A stretch of DNA of 64,000 nt from a bacterium (lineage in GTDB: Bacteria > Bdellovibrionota_C > UBA2361 > RFPC01), in NCBI GenBank assembly GCA_030431715.1, contig JAUIIO010000016.1, positions 34,612 to 98,611 of the forward strand. Reading direction: 5' to 3'. The notes below the pieces were generated by a model that was not told the origin of the DNA, searched no databases, and was given only the letters and a program-made list of their open reading frames with translations. The translations under genes and the position numbers were made by a program. Of this stretch, positions 52,616 through 61,893 are shown in pieces. Each line of letters begins with the position of its first letter. Position 1 is the stretch's first letter.

Positions 52616-55375
52616 ATGCCATCTCATATATCACTCATACTCCTAACCCTACTGGCCTCTTTCTCTCTTCCTATCCAAGCATACAGCCAAAGCCTCCGAA
52701 ACAAGGAGACCGCCCTCAAGGAGATCACTGAGAACTTTCTGCGTATAACAAGTCGATTAGAATCCGGTGATATCAGGGCAAAGCTCAAAAAAGATCTGCA
52801 GAAGCAGCTCACAATGGCAAGGAAGGAAAAGACCCTGACGGGTAGAACCGCGGCAAGCCTTAGAGCATATAAAGAACTCTTACTCTATAAAACAAATATA
52901 CTAAATACAAAACGAGGAAAAACATCATCGCTACAAGAGCTTTGCTCTCAGGTACGGTGGGATAGAAGATACTGCAATGCTATACCGTTATCACTCAGAG
53001 ATATCCCATTCTCAAAATATGAAAGTGATAATCACAGCCGACTAGAGAAGACTCTCTCTTCGCGCACTCTCTGTAAAAGCTGGGGATCAACAAGATGCAT
53101 AGAATCACTTCTTGCCGAGCTCGAGTCTGAGATACGTACGCTTATTGAAATGACACCAAGAGAAAAAGAGGTTCTGGAAGCAAAAGAGTCTTTATCCGAT
53201 CGTTGCGGGCGCCACGTGCTCCTAGAAGGCATACATCCAATGGTGACAGATGTAAATTTAAACGAACAGCATCGCTTTCCCCGAAGAATCACAGGAGCTG
53301 GGTCACAGGGAAAGTACGGAAGAGAATATTTTAAGAACATCTTTAAAGGCACGGCAATCCTAGAGATCTGGCTCGAGCCTGACCCAATTGTTAAAAGATG
53401 CTTACCAAAACTGGGCTATACCCCACTAAAGGCTGTTGCAGGGACTGGCTGGAAACTCTATCAAACACACTTTCGTGGCAAGGAGAGACTTATATTAACT
53501 GGCAACGAAAATTCATGGATTTACGAAGCGCACCTCAGGGCTAAAATGGCCGCAAGATATCAGAACGTGGATACTCCCAAAATACTGACCATGAGTATGG
53601 GCAAAGACTATCTGAAAGCTCAAAAGCAGCTTGCGACCCTCTGGTATTTTTACACTATCGAGTCCACTCTCTTACGATCACCTGATGCCCTTATGCTCGG
53701 GTACGGAATACGTATCATTAACCCATCGTTCCAAGAGAAAAGCTTTAGCTACTCACACTTACCCGGAGGAGTGGCGATTTCGACCCCGCAGGGCCTCATC
53801 GTACTCTTATCTTCCCTTTCGTACGACTATCTCCCTCTCTCTGCCGCCTCTATTGCTAGAGAACTTGCGGCGAGACAAATACCACGAGTGATTCATACCG
53901 CAACCGCGGGGGCGCTCTCACTCGATGCCACTTACGGAGAAATCGTCATTCCAGCAAGCCTGATTGGATATGAAGAAGCTCTCACGCAAGGGTCACTAAC
54001 ACTCAATGACAGCCCTATACCGAATGATAGTGACGGCCTCCTTAAGTCGTTCCTCGATAGCGCTGATACACACCTGAAGACACATCAAGGCGAAGCGGTG
54101 CAAGTAGGAATCCCGCACTCTCTCTTTGAATTTGAATCAATCGAGGAACAGGCTCGTACGACTTACAATGGGTATAGCATTGAGACTGACAGTTTTTATA
54201 TCGCGCGTGCTCTTGCAGGTACAAATACCATTTTTAACGGCATATATATTCTTTCTGATTATGGGATTGCTCAACAAAGAGCTCGAAAACTTCCTCATGC
54301 ATTGGTAAGTAACGAAAAATGGAAGAAGCTTCAGTCTGACTGGACGCACCTTATTGAGACAGAACTCCTCTCATATCTTGGCACAGAATCTTTAGGAAGG
54401 AAGAGACTTCGAATATGCTCTCAAAACCTTGCTATGCTTTACAGGCTGTCCGTTCACGCTGGTCGAAACGAGGGAAAAGAGGAGTGGTTTCAGCAACGAG
54501 AGCTTGATTTTAAGCATAGATTTCAGCTAGGCCGTTGCGACATCATCGCTCTTCAGGAGGTAGTAGGCTCAACGACCAAAGAGGCACAACGAAATATCCA
54601 AAGACTAGCAAAAGCCGTCTCGACAAAGTTTCTTGGCTATCACGGATTTGTTGGCGATACAAATCACAAACACATTAGAAACGGTTTTCTCATAAACCGT
54701 GACTTGTACTCAAAGGTTACTCTAAGTACCTTCAGTGACCTCACCCTACCAACACTTTTAAAGGCGGGCCACGAGCCACAATTTCGAAGAGCACCAGTAG
54801 CTGCAACAATCGAATTACAAGAAAAATATACTACTCATAAGACAAAACGGCTCACTCTTATCAACTCACATCTCATCTCTAAATCGACACCGAAAGGAGA
54901 TCCCACGGGTACGGAATGGGAAGTGCGGAGGATAGAGCATGGCGAAGCACTAAGGAGAATCGCCACACACCTAGACAACTCACAAGAATTTGGATTAACT
55001 TTTTTGGCCGTCGACAGAAATGCCTATCCCACAGAGACCGTAAGTCGCGTCCTTTCAGGTGAGTTGGAGCTCAAAAGTCTTAGGGCCTGCCTAAGCTCTT
55101 TGAAGAGCTCTTCTGGGAAAATCTCTACACAAGAAAAGCTAGCTACTTGCAGTAAAAACCTAAAGGGCAAGGCCCTACTTCACAGCGTATTAGAAGAAGC
55201 GACAAGGAAAGGGGTAAATCTCTACACTCATCAGTATAACAAGTCATTTCACCTGATAGATGAGTTATATTCGTTCCGCAGGGAAAAGCTCAACTTCTCA
55301 AAAACTTTATCGCTTGGGAGCACCGCCGGAGCGAGTGACCACCTGCTTATTACTACAGAAGTCTCACTTCCTTAG
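52616..55375 (+). CDS. Secreted fusion: nucleoside-phosphorylase-like domain plus EEP-fold nuclease
   Basis: A 919-aa exported protein with an N-terminal signal peptide (residues 1-24). Residues 25-370 are unrecognised and contain several cysteines. Residues about 380-585 resemble the nucleoside phosphorylase/MTA-SAH nucleosidase fold: IHTATAGALSLDATYGEIVI (427-446), an ETDSFYIARAL block at 523 comparable to the EME helix, and Asp548. Residues 597-919 are an endonuclease/exonuclease/phosphatase domain with Glu648 (ALQEVV), NSHL (750-753), DRN (800-802) and a terminal SDH. This suggests nucleic-acid or nucleotide breakdown outside the cytoplasm. The phosphorylase assignment is less certain than the nuclease one. 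Confidence 0.75.
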   Translation: MPSHISLILLTLLASFSLPIQAYSQSLRNKETALKEITENFLRITSRLESGDIRAKLKKDLQKQLTMARKEKTLTGRTAASLRAYKELLLYKTNILNTKRGKTSSLQELCSQVRWDRRYCNAIPLSLRDIPFSKYESDNHSRLEKTLSSRTLCKSWGSTRCIESLLAELESEIRTLIEMTPREKEVLEAKESLSDRCGRHVLLEGIHPMVTDVNLNEQHRFPRRITGAGSQGKYGREYFKNIFKGTAILEIWLEPDPIVKRCLPKLGYTPLKAVAGTGWKLYQTHFRGKERLILTGNENSWIYEAHLRAKMAARYQNVDTPKILTMSMGKDYLKAQKQLATLWYFYTIESTLLRSPDALMLGYGIRIINPSFQEKSFSYSHLPGGVAISTPQGLIVLLSSLSYDYLPLSAASIARELAARQIPRVIHTATAGALSLDATYGEIVIPASLIGYEEALTQGSLTLNDSPIPNDSDGLLKSFLDSADTHLKTHQGEAVQVGIPHSLFEFESIEEQARTTYNGYSIETDSFYIARALAGTNTIFNGIYILSDYGIAQQRARKLPHALVSNEKWKKLQSDWTHLIETELLSYLGTESLGRKRLRICSQNLAMLYRLSVHAGRNEGKEEWFQQRELDFKHRFQLGRCDIIALQEVVGSTTKEAQRNIQRLAKAVSTKFLGYHGFVGDTNHKHIRNGFLINRDLYSKVTLSTFSDLTLPTLLKAGHEPQFRRAPVAATIELQEKYTTHKTKRLTLINSHLISKSTPKGDPTGTEWEVRRIEHGEALRRIATHLDNSQEFGLTFLAVDRNAYPTETVSRVLSGELELKSLRACLSSLKSSSGKISTQEKLATCSKNLKGKALLHSVLEEATRKGVNLYTHQYNKSFHLIDELYSFRREKLNFSKTLSLGSTAGASDHLLITTEVSLP

Positions 55376-55414
55376 CAGTATGCGCCTTAAATCAATTCGG
55401 GTAAAAAACCAGAT

Positions 55415-56674
55415 CTATACACTCTGCGAATGCTCACGGAGAAGCTCTACTGGCAACACATCTCCAATTGCAGAGATTGTGCTCTTCATCTTTTCAAGCT
55501 TCTCCAAGCGAGAGATAAATCCACGTAAGCAGTTGCTGTAATTTATAAAGGCTTCGTACGGACTCTCATACGGACTGAAGTAGGCGTGAACATCACCATC
55601 TGCTGCCCACTTCGTACACATGTAGTAGAAATGATCTGAGGTCAGAAGCTTTCTCCAATCCTCAATAAGTTTCTCATCTCCTGACTCTATGACACGATCT
55701 CTTAGAAGAAAGGCCTGTGACAAGGAAGCTTCCTGCATACGGTTTCCGCGCCACGCAGTTAGATCCCGGTCGACATCTGCCCATGAAGTCAGACGATGAA
55801 AGTGGATCTCCTCTCTCATAGGATATGAATCGATGACTTCAGATGGTGTCTTGAAATCCCAATCGCCGTGTTGAAGCACTTTCTCTGGTAGGTAACGCAT
55901 AAAATTAAATATCCCTGTACTCTCCCACTGGTGCTCACCAAACGTTTCGTAATCCATGAATAGATTTACCGTTTCGCCATTTCCGCTAATGCTGTGAAGC
56001 CAGCTGGCATAGGTATCAGCATTCAGAGGAAAGCTCTCCCATCCTTTGTCTGAGAAACGAAAAGCGATATCATCAGAAAGCCGATAGTTCTTAAGAAGAA
56101 GCGCTGTAGAAGTTTCTGGTACTCTGTAAACAAAATTAGGACTTCTCCAATCGAGAATATCATCACATCCTTCTGCTATAATGCCTTTGTATCCAAGTTG
56201 CGAGATAAACTGTCCGATACGGTCATTGTACACGAGTTCTGTATTACGAAAGACACTCGGAGTAACATCAAACACATCACGAACCAGATCCGCATGTAGC
56301 TCTATCTGGGAGTGAAACTCCTCTTCATCCATAACGGACGCAAGGGAGTGATGATACGTTTCAGCGAGAATTTCAACACATCCCGTGCGAACAAGTTCTT
56401 GAAAGGATTCGAGCACATCCGGGCAGTATTCGGCGAACTGCTCTATGGCAACGCCAGATATCGAATATGAAATCTTAAAAGCCCCTTGGTGTTTCTCAAT
56501 AAGCTCAAGCATAAGCTTATTAGTAGGAAGGTAACACTTTTCAGCAACCTTACGTGCGATAGCACCATTTTTATCAGCATCAAAGTATTCATCGACGCGC
56601 GCAGCATCGAAGTAAGAGTATGGTCTGAGACGATACGGTTGGTGTACTTGAAAATAGAAACAGACTGATGACAT
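55415..56674 (-). CDS. GH57 alpha-amylase-type glycosidase
   Basis: A 419-aa GH57 enzyme. The start is typical: VCFYFQVHQPYRLRPY. The catalytic nucleophile is in FRNTELVYND and the acid/base aspartate in VNLFMDYETFGEHQW. A C-terminal helical region of about 90 residues contains SDHFYYMCTKWAADGDVH, a block seen in cytosolic GH57 alpha-amylases clustered with glycogen genes. It converges with the nuclease-fusion gene and is followed on the same strand, 50 bp upstream, by the glycogen-synthase-like gene. Confidence 0.94.
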   Translation of the reverse strand: MSSVCFYFQVHQPYRLRPYSYFDAARVDEYFDADKNGAIARKVAEKCYLPTNKLMLELIEKHQGAFKISYSISGVAIEQFAEYCPDVLESFQELVRTGCVEILAETYHHSLASVMDEEEFHSQIELHADLVRDVFDVTPSVFRNTELVYNDRIGQFISQLGYKGIIAEGCDDILDWRSPNFVYRVPETSTALLLKNYRLSDDIAFRFSDKGWESFPLNADTYASWLHSISGNGETVNLFMDYETFGEHQWESTGIFNFMRYLPEKVLQHGDWDFKTPSEVIDSYPMREEIHFHRLTSWADVDRDLTAWRGNRMQEASLSQAFLLRDRVIESGDEKLIEDWRKLLTSDHFYYMCTKWAADGDVHAYFSPYESPYEAFINYSNCLRGFISRLEKLEKMKSTISAIGDVLPVELLREHSQSV

Positions 56675-56723
56675 TTCGCTAATCCCCTGGGCAGCGAAAC
56701 AATTACCTTATGTCTGGCTGCTC

Positions 56724-58115
56724 TTACAAAAGTTGTTGATATACTTCCATGGTTCTTTCAGCTGCGGCTTCCCACCTGATCTTTTGAAGCTCTTTCTTGG
56801 CCATTGCTACCATATCTTCACGGAGCTCTTCATGAAGAAGTCCGTTAATCATCAAGTCAGCAAAACGCTCCACATCCCAAAAATCAAACTTGAGACTGTG
56901 TTGCACCACCTCCCCTGCTCCAGACTGCTTTGACATTATTACTGGTGTGTCAAAGTGAATTGCTTCCAGAGCTGAAATTCCAAAAGGTTCAGAAACCGAA
57001 GGCATCACGTATAAATCGGCCTGAGAAAAAGCTTCTTCAATCTCTTTACCACTTAAAAATCCGGCAAAGTGAACCTTCTCTCCAATTCCAAGTTCGTGAG
57101 CCAATTCTACAACAGAGGGTAACATATCCCCGGTCCCCGCCATTATGAAATTTACGTCAGGAATCTGAGAGAGCACCAGAGCAGCCGCCCGAATAAAATA
57201 ATCAGGCCCCTTCTGGAGCGTTACCCGGCCAAGAAAAAGTACTGATTTCTCAGCCTTCTTCTTTTTGCGGTAGAAACGCACAGCACTTTTTGAATAGATG
57301 CCATTATGCGCCACAGAGATGCGGCTAGAATCAATCCCGTACACTTTTTCTATTATACTTTTGGTGTAGTGGCTCACGGCGATTACCGCGGTAGCCTGCT
57401 CAAGGCCCATCTTCTCAATATTATATATAACCTCGTTTCGGCCAGAGCCGCTGCGGTCATAATCAAGGCTGTGAACATGAATTACGAGCGGCTTCCCCGT
57501 GAGACGAGAAAGCGCCACCCCTGCGGCATAGGTCATCCAATCGTGGGCGTGGATGATGTCACAGTCAGTGTCCGCGTAACGCTTAAGAACACGCCGGGTA
57601 AATCTCGACACCTCCTCAAACACATTAGCCCCATAGTGGGCTTTCTTAGATATAGAGGTACGGTCATCGTCAGCGCTCAGTTCTACAAGCTCCTCCGATT
57701 TCGCATTAAAATAGAGCTCCATATGCGAAAGCCAATAGTTATGCACCTCTTGACCCCCGATAGGAGACTCACCGGGTGCATACCCGGCATAAGCACTAAG
57801 AGATGGTTGCTCTCCGTGCGACGCCTCTCCTGCAAGAGCCGCTGTGGCAGTCTGATGTGAAAGTCCGTGAACCCCCGTATGAGAGATCTCAGGCTGATTA
57901 GTTGAAGTATAGGTAACTGTATTTGAGAAACTATCACTAAGCCTCATATGCGGCGCACTCTCCCCCCCAAGGAGACGAGGCAAGACGAAATGAATATCTG
58001 CCCCTGTACTCTCACTTAGAGCCTTTGTTAACCCCTCACAGGCCACAGCAAGCCCTCCCGAAATATTCGGGGGGTACTCCCAACCAAGCATAAGTATTTT
58101 AGGGCGCTCTCGCAT
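56724..58115 (-). CDS. Glycogen synthase-like GT4 glycosyltransferase
   Basis: A 463-aa GT-B transferase. The N-terminal domain starts ILMLGWEYPPNISGGLAVA, typical of ADP- or UDP-glucose-dependent alpha-glucan synthases; the mid-region HAHDWMTYAAGVAL and the C-terminal VSEPFGISALEAIHFDTPV carry the donor-site E-x7-E. A poorly conserved insert lies at about residues 85-130. It heads a pair with GH57 on the same strand. Its place among GH57, MGH1-like and debranching genes supports a role in glycogen or a related glucan. The donor nucleotide is not predictable. Confidence 0.9.
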   Translation of the reverse strand: MRERPKILMLGWEYPPNISGGLAVACEGLTKALSESTGADIHFVLPRLLGGESAPHMRLSDSFSNTVTYTSTNQPEISHTGVHGLSHQTATAALAGEASHGEQPSLSAYAGYAPGESPIGGQEVHNYWLSHMELYFNAKSEELVELSADDDRTSISKKAHYGANVFEEVSRFTRRVLKRYADTDCDIIHAHDWMTYAAGVALSRLTGKPLVIHVHSLDYDRSGSGRNEVIYNIEKMGLEQATAVIAVSHYTKSIIEKVYGIDSSRISVAHNGIYSKSAVRFYRKKKKAEKSVLFLGRVTLQKGPDYFIRAAALVLSQIPDVNFIMAGTGDMLPSVVELAHELGIGEKVHFAGFLSGKEIEEAFSQADLYVMPSVSEPFGISALEAIHFDTPVIMSKQSGAGEVVQHSLKFDFWDVERFADLMINGLLHEELREDMVAMAKKELQKIRWEAAAERTMEVYQQLL

Positions 58116-58223
58116 AACTTTCTCTTATTTCTGCTACCTTAATTGATATTGACGCAATGCGGAACACTAAAGGAGCCAAATTTTTACTAACGCGAGTTGA
58201 GTCACTAAGACTGCCCATCGAAT

Positions 58224-60254
58224 TTAGAGATCTAACATCGTCTCTGGCCCGATCCCTTGATAGTCCTCAACGAACGAACGCAAGACTTCCGCCACACTCC
58301 AAGCTTGCGCAAACGCCCCACGTGGGCGATGGGGTGCATCTCCGTCATAAATTTCATTTAACGAGCCAGGGACATCACCTTTACGAAGCTCACTCTCAAA
58401 CCCCCGATAAATCTCTTCGGCCTCAGAAGAGAAGTCTTGCTCCGCTTCGTATCTTTTAAGTGCGGTAACATACCCTCCAATCAGATAAGGCCATACAGTC
58501 CCCTGATGATACGCCTCATCTCGCTCAGCGAGCTCCCCTGAGTAAACCCCCTTATAACGTGGATCTAAGGGAGAAAGGGTGCGAAGTCCGACCGGTGTCA
58601 GAAGGTGCTGCCGAACACTCTGAATCACAAGCTTTCCCTGCTCTTGATTGGCGAGTGGAACTGGCAAGGAGAGAGCTAACAGCTGATTTGGTCTGAGTGA
58701 CACGTCATAGGAAAGCTCCTCTCCGACTTTCCCTGTAATACAATCGGCAAAATAACCAACCTGAGGTCGCCAAAACAGCGCTAAGAAAGACTCACGGAGC
58801 ATACAAGCCTCCTTAGAAAGAGCTTCGGCCTCACGACTTTCCCCCATTTCACGGCAAAAGTAGCTGGTGATAAAAAGAGCATTTACCCACAGAGCATTTA
58901 TTTCTACGGCCTTACCGCTCCTTGGGGTAACCGGGACGCCATCATACATGGCATCCATCCAAGTTAACTGCGTACTTGAACTACCGGCGAGGAGCAGACC
59001 ATCACTATCTACACCTATTCCGTAGAGTGTTCCCGTACGATGCCACTGGAGAATCTCCTTTGCGGCTGGTAGAAATATCTCCGCCAATGACTCCTTGTCT
59101 TTTGTATACTGAAAATACCGGTAGGCAGCGACAAGGTACCAGAGCGATGCATCCGCAGTATTATAATCAGGAGGGCCCTCTGGGGTTGATAATCGATTAG
59201 GAATTAACCCCTGTTTGATATACGAAGCCCAGTTCGTAAGGAGGTTTTTGGCCTCTTCATACCGACTAGGGACAAGACAAATACCAGATAGCGATATCAT
59301 CGTATCTCTCCCCCATGAAACAAACCATGGAAAACCAGCCACAATTTGAGTCTGACCAGAAGCCGTTCGCACAAGAAATTTATCTGCTGCCAGAACAAGC
59401 TCTGAATAAAAGCTTCCCGGGGAAGCTCCAACCGGCAAGAGACCGGCTCGACGCTCTTTCTCACCCTGCTGAAGATCTTGCGGTTGATTCTCGCTCACAG
59501 AAATTTTTGAGAAATGAAGTGCAGACCTTTGGGAAGAACCAATCGGAAAGGAGAGACGACCCGCCCTAAAAAGATCACCCGAAAAGTCATAACCACGCTC
59601 CTTTTCGGTTTGATAATAAAAGTCGTTATACCAGTCACCATCCTCATGGAAAGAACTTCCCGGAGGAGCTTGAACATTCAGTAGGCAATCCCCCTCCGAT
59701 TGAATCTTAAAACAATACCTATCTTCGCCGAAGCTCTCCACCTCGCAACTAAAATCCTCACGTTCTCGAGGGAGCTGATGATATGGGCAACATGCGAAAA
59801 AGAGTTCTAGTTCTAATCGACATTCATGCTGCAATTCGCCGCTCATACCTCCCAACTCATAAGCAAGCACCACACCTCTGGTCTTTTCAATCGCAGTAAT
59901 CTCCTTGGTAAATATGAGATCCCCATGCTCGGGGGTAGAGAGTTGGTAGGTAATTTTAGGCCACGGGGTGTATTCAATAGCAGTTATGAAGCGACTCCCG
60001 TCGGGCTGCACGCCGTTTGCAAACACACGACGACTCAGCTCAAAAGCAAGATCTCCGACGTAGAGGATTTCATCAACGCGGGCCAACACGGAGGACCGCA
60101 TTTCATCAGCCCCACCGTCGCCACTCCTTATAGAGTAAGAGTGATACCTTCTATTCTGCTGCCCTGAGTACACCCCCGAAGAGAAGCCTCCATCACCTGA
60201 AGCCTCAAGCCACTCCAAAAAACGCAAATCATCCATTTTTGCAAGGCTCCCCAA
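58224..60254 (-). CDS. Glycogen debranching enzyme (amylo-alpha-1,6-glucosidase type)
   Basis: A 676-aa protein of the archaeal/bacterial GDE type: an N-terminal beta domain (residues about 20-270, RSSVLARVDEILYVGD) and a C-terminal (alpha/alpha)6 barrel with GFPWFVSWGRDTMISLSG, LSTPEGPPDYNTADASLWYL, LTWMDAMYDGVPVTPRSGKA and YHQGTVWPYLIGGYVTAL, which hold the catalytic acids. Removes alpha-1,6 branches from glycogen. An internal ATG at 60236 could be the true start. It lies about 110 bp upstream of the synthase on the same strand. Confidence 0.93.
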   Translation of the reverse strand: MGSLAKMDDLRFLEWLEASGDGGFSSGVYSGQQNRRYHSYSIRSGDGGADEMRSSVLARVDEILYVGDLAFELSRRVFANGVQPDGSRFITAIEYTPWPKITYQLSTPEHGDLIFTKEITAIEKTRGVVLAYELGGMSGELQHECRLELELFFACCPYHQLPREREDFSCEVESFGEDRYCFKIQSEGDCLLNVQAPPGSSFHEDGDWYNDFYYQTEKERGYDFSGDLFRAGRLSFPIGSSQRSALHFSKISVSENQPQDLQQGEKERRAGLLPVGASPGSFYSELVLAADKFLVRTASGQTQIVAGFPWFVSWGRDTMISLSGICLVPSRYEEAKNLLTNWASYIKQGLIPNRLSTPEGPPDYNTADASLWYLVAAYRYFQYTKDKESLAEIFLPAAKEILQWHRTGTLYGIGVDSDGLLLAGSSSTQLTWMDAMYDGVPVTPRSGKAVEINALWVNALFITSYFCREMGESREAEALSKEACMLRESFLALFWRPQVGYFADCITGKVGEELSYDVSLRPNQLLALSLPVPLANQEQGKLVIQSVRQHLLTPVGLRTLSPLDPRYKGVYSGELAERDEAYHQGTVWPYLIGGYVTALKRYEAEQDFSSEAEEIYRGFESELRKGDVPGSLNEIYDGDAPHRPRGAFAQAWSVAEVLRSFVEDYQGIGPETMLDL

Positions 60255-60366
60255 AGCGTATCAACAAAGGCCTAGATACTTATCCATGCTTAGCAAGGCG
60301 TTTACCACAAGAGAGGTGACATGGGATTGGAAATCTTTTCATTTTGCTTTCACTAAAAAAGCCATA

Positions 60367-61056
60367 TTAATTCTCAAGTATAACCTCAACTCTTCTATTT
60401 CGGGCACGCCCGGCATCTGAAGCGTTGGTAGCTATTGGATGAGACTCGCCAAAACCACGGGTGCGCACGCGAGATGCTGGCACACCGCGCCGTGAGAGCT
60501 CACGCGCAACAGAGCGCGCACGTTCTTCAGAGAGCTTTTGATTATAGGGAACTGTTCCTACAGAATCCGTATGTCCCTCCACAGAAATATTTCTTCCAGA
60601 GCTTACCTCCGCAATATCTTCAATAGTAGCAAATGCTCCACCTGTAAGCTGCGCGCTGTCGAACTCAAATAAGACATCTGGCAGGTTTACTACCACACCT
60701 CTATCTGTGATTCGTGCATCCGCTCCTCTGCTCTTTAGCTCCTCAATGATACGTTGATTCTCAGCAATCTGCTGTTCATTCTGTGTAAGTTTATCATCGT
60801 ACGCCTTATCTTTGGCTTCTGCCTTATCGACTTCGTTTCCGATAACAGCCCCTGAAAGCGCGCCAATGCCTCCTCCAATCGCTGTACCAACCCCGGCATC
60901 ACCGGTAGCTGCGCCAATAATAGCTCCAAGACCGGCACCTATCGCAGCACCTCCAAGAGCTCCCTTTTCCCTCCCACCAAAACGTGCGTTTTCACAGGAA
61001 GTCGCTCCAAAGAGCAACAGAAGAGATAGAAAGAAAAAAGCTCGTAACTTTACCAT
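60367..61056 (-). CDS. OmpA-family lipoprotein (YiaD-like)
   Basis: A 229-aa lipoprotein with a lipobox LFGATSC; the mature Cys is residue 21. After a Gly-rich zipper (GAALGAGLGAIIGAATGDAG-like) comes a coiled coil, then an OmpA C-terminal domain: VLFEFDSAQLTGGAF, VEGHTDSVGTVPYNQKLSEE and GRARNRRVEVIL. It has the same architecture as the protein at 9156-9860. It probably anchors to peptidoglycan. It follows the DUF1579 gene on the same strand after 24 bp. Confidence 0.92.
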   Translation of the reverse strand: MVKLRAFFFLSLLLLFGATSCENARFGGREKGALGGAAIGAGLGAIIGAATGDAGVGTAIGGGIGALSGAVIGNEVDKAEAKDKAYDDKLTQNEQQIAENQRIIEELKSRGADARITDRGVVVNLPDVLFEFDSAQLTGGAFATIEDIAEVSSGRNISVEGHTDSVGTVPYNQKLSEERARSVARELSRRGVPASRVRTRGFGESHPIATNASDAGRARNRRVEVILEN

Positions 61057-61080
61057 ATAGCCTCCCGACTCTTCGTTACT

Positions 61081-61686
61081 TTACTTTACACGGTGATAGG
61101 TTATCTCAACATTTTGGAACTCTTTCCCACCCGGCCCCGGCACATACATCCGGAAAATATTGGTGTCCACATCAACAAGTTCAAGCTCCGATCTCGTTGC
61201 AAGCTCAGCTCCAGTAACCGGGCAAGAGCCACTTCCGCTGAAGCGAATAACTTTCCCGCCCTCATCCATAATACCCTTACTAAGCCATGTGGACGGTGCC
61301 ATGGAATCAAACCAAGTGTAGTTATAAAGATCTGTAACGGTATCAAAACCGATCATTCCAATACCTTTAAATGGGTGCTTTGGATTATTATCGGTATACT
61401 CTTCTTGTATAAAGAGTCCGTTCAAAACAAGGCTACGCTGAGCGACACCTTCAGAAAGAGTTGCATCTGAATCCGGAGCCATCCACCACTTCGAATCAGC
61501 TTTCCACTTTCCTACAAGAGGATAGATGGCCTTATGCTCATCAACAGGCTGGCCAGCTTCTTCCATTTTCTTTCCAAGCTCTACTGGATCCATGTCAGGT
61601 ATATAAGGAGACTTATCATTTTGAGAACTACAAGAAGCAAACGCAACAATAAGCGGTAGTGAAAGAACGGTGAATAATACTCTCAT
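61081..61686 (-). CDS. DUF1579-family lipoprotein
   Basis: A 201-aa lipoprotein: signal peptide with lipobox VAFASC. The mature protein shows the DUF1579 pattern: LVGKWKADSKWWMAPD, RSLVLNGLFIQEEY, GIGMIGFDTVTDLYNYTWFD and a beta-rich C-terminus. DUF1579 domains form lipocalin-like barrels of unknown role. It is followed by the OmpA-family lipoprotein, so both may be made together. Confidence 0.85.
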   Translation of the reverse strand: MRVLFTVLSLPLIVAFASCSSQNDKSPYIPDMDPVELGKKMEEAGQPVDEHKAIYPLVGKWKADSKWWMAPDSDATLSEGVAQRSLVLNGLFIQEEYTDNNPKHPFKGIGMIGFDTVTDLYNYTWFDSMAPSTWLSKGIMDEGGKVIRFSGSGSCPVTGAELATRSELELVDVDTNIFRMYVPGPGGKEFQNVEITYHRVK

Positions 61687-61893
61687 TTTATTGAGGCCTC
61701 CAAGGGGATGAATTATCTTAATACGAACAACGCTGTCAATTTAGCCTATCAGGTTTAAGAAGCAACAGCCCTGTTCTTAAGAAAACTCAAGTTCCCGAAT
61801 ATAGTAAGCATTCCACCCCTACGCGGCGACGTACACGACGGGGCAAACAACTGAGCAGTCGAACTCTTGAAACAAATGGTAGATAAAAGAGGT

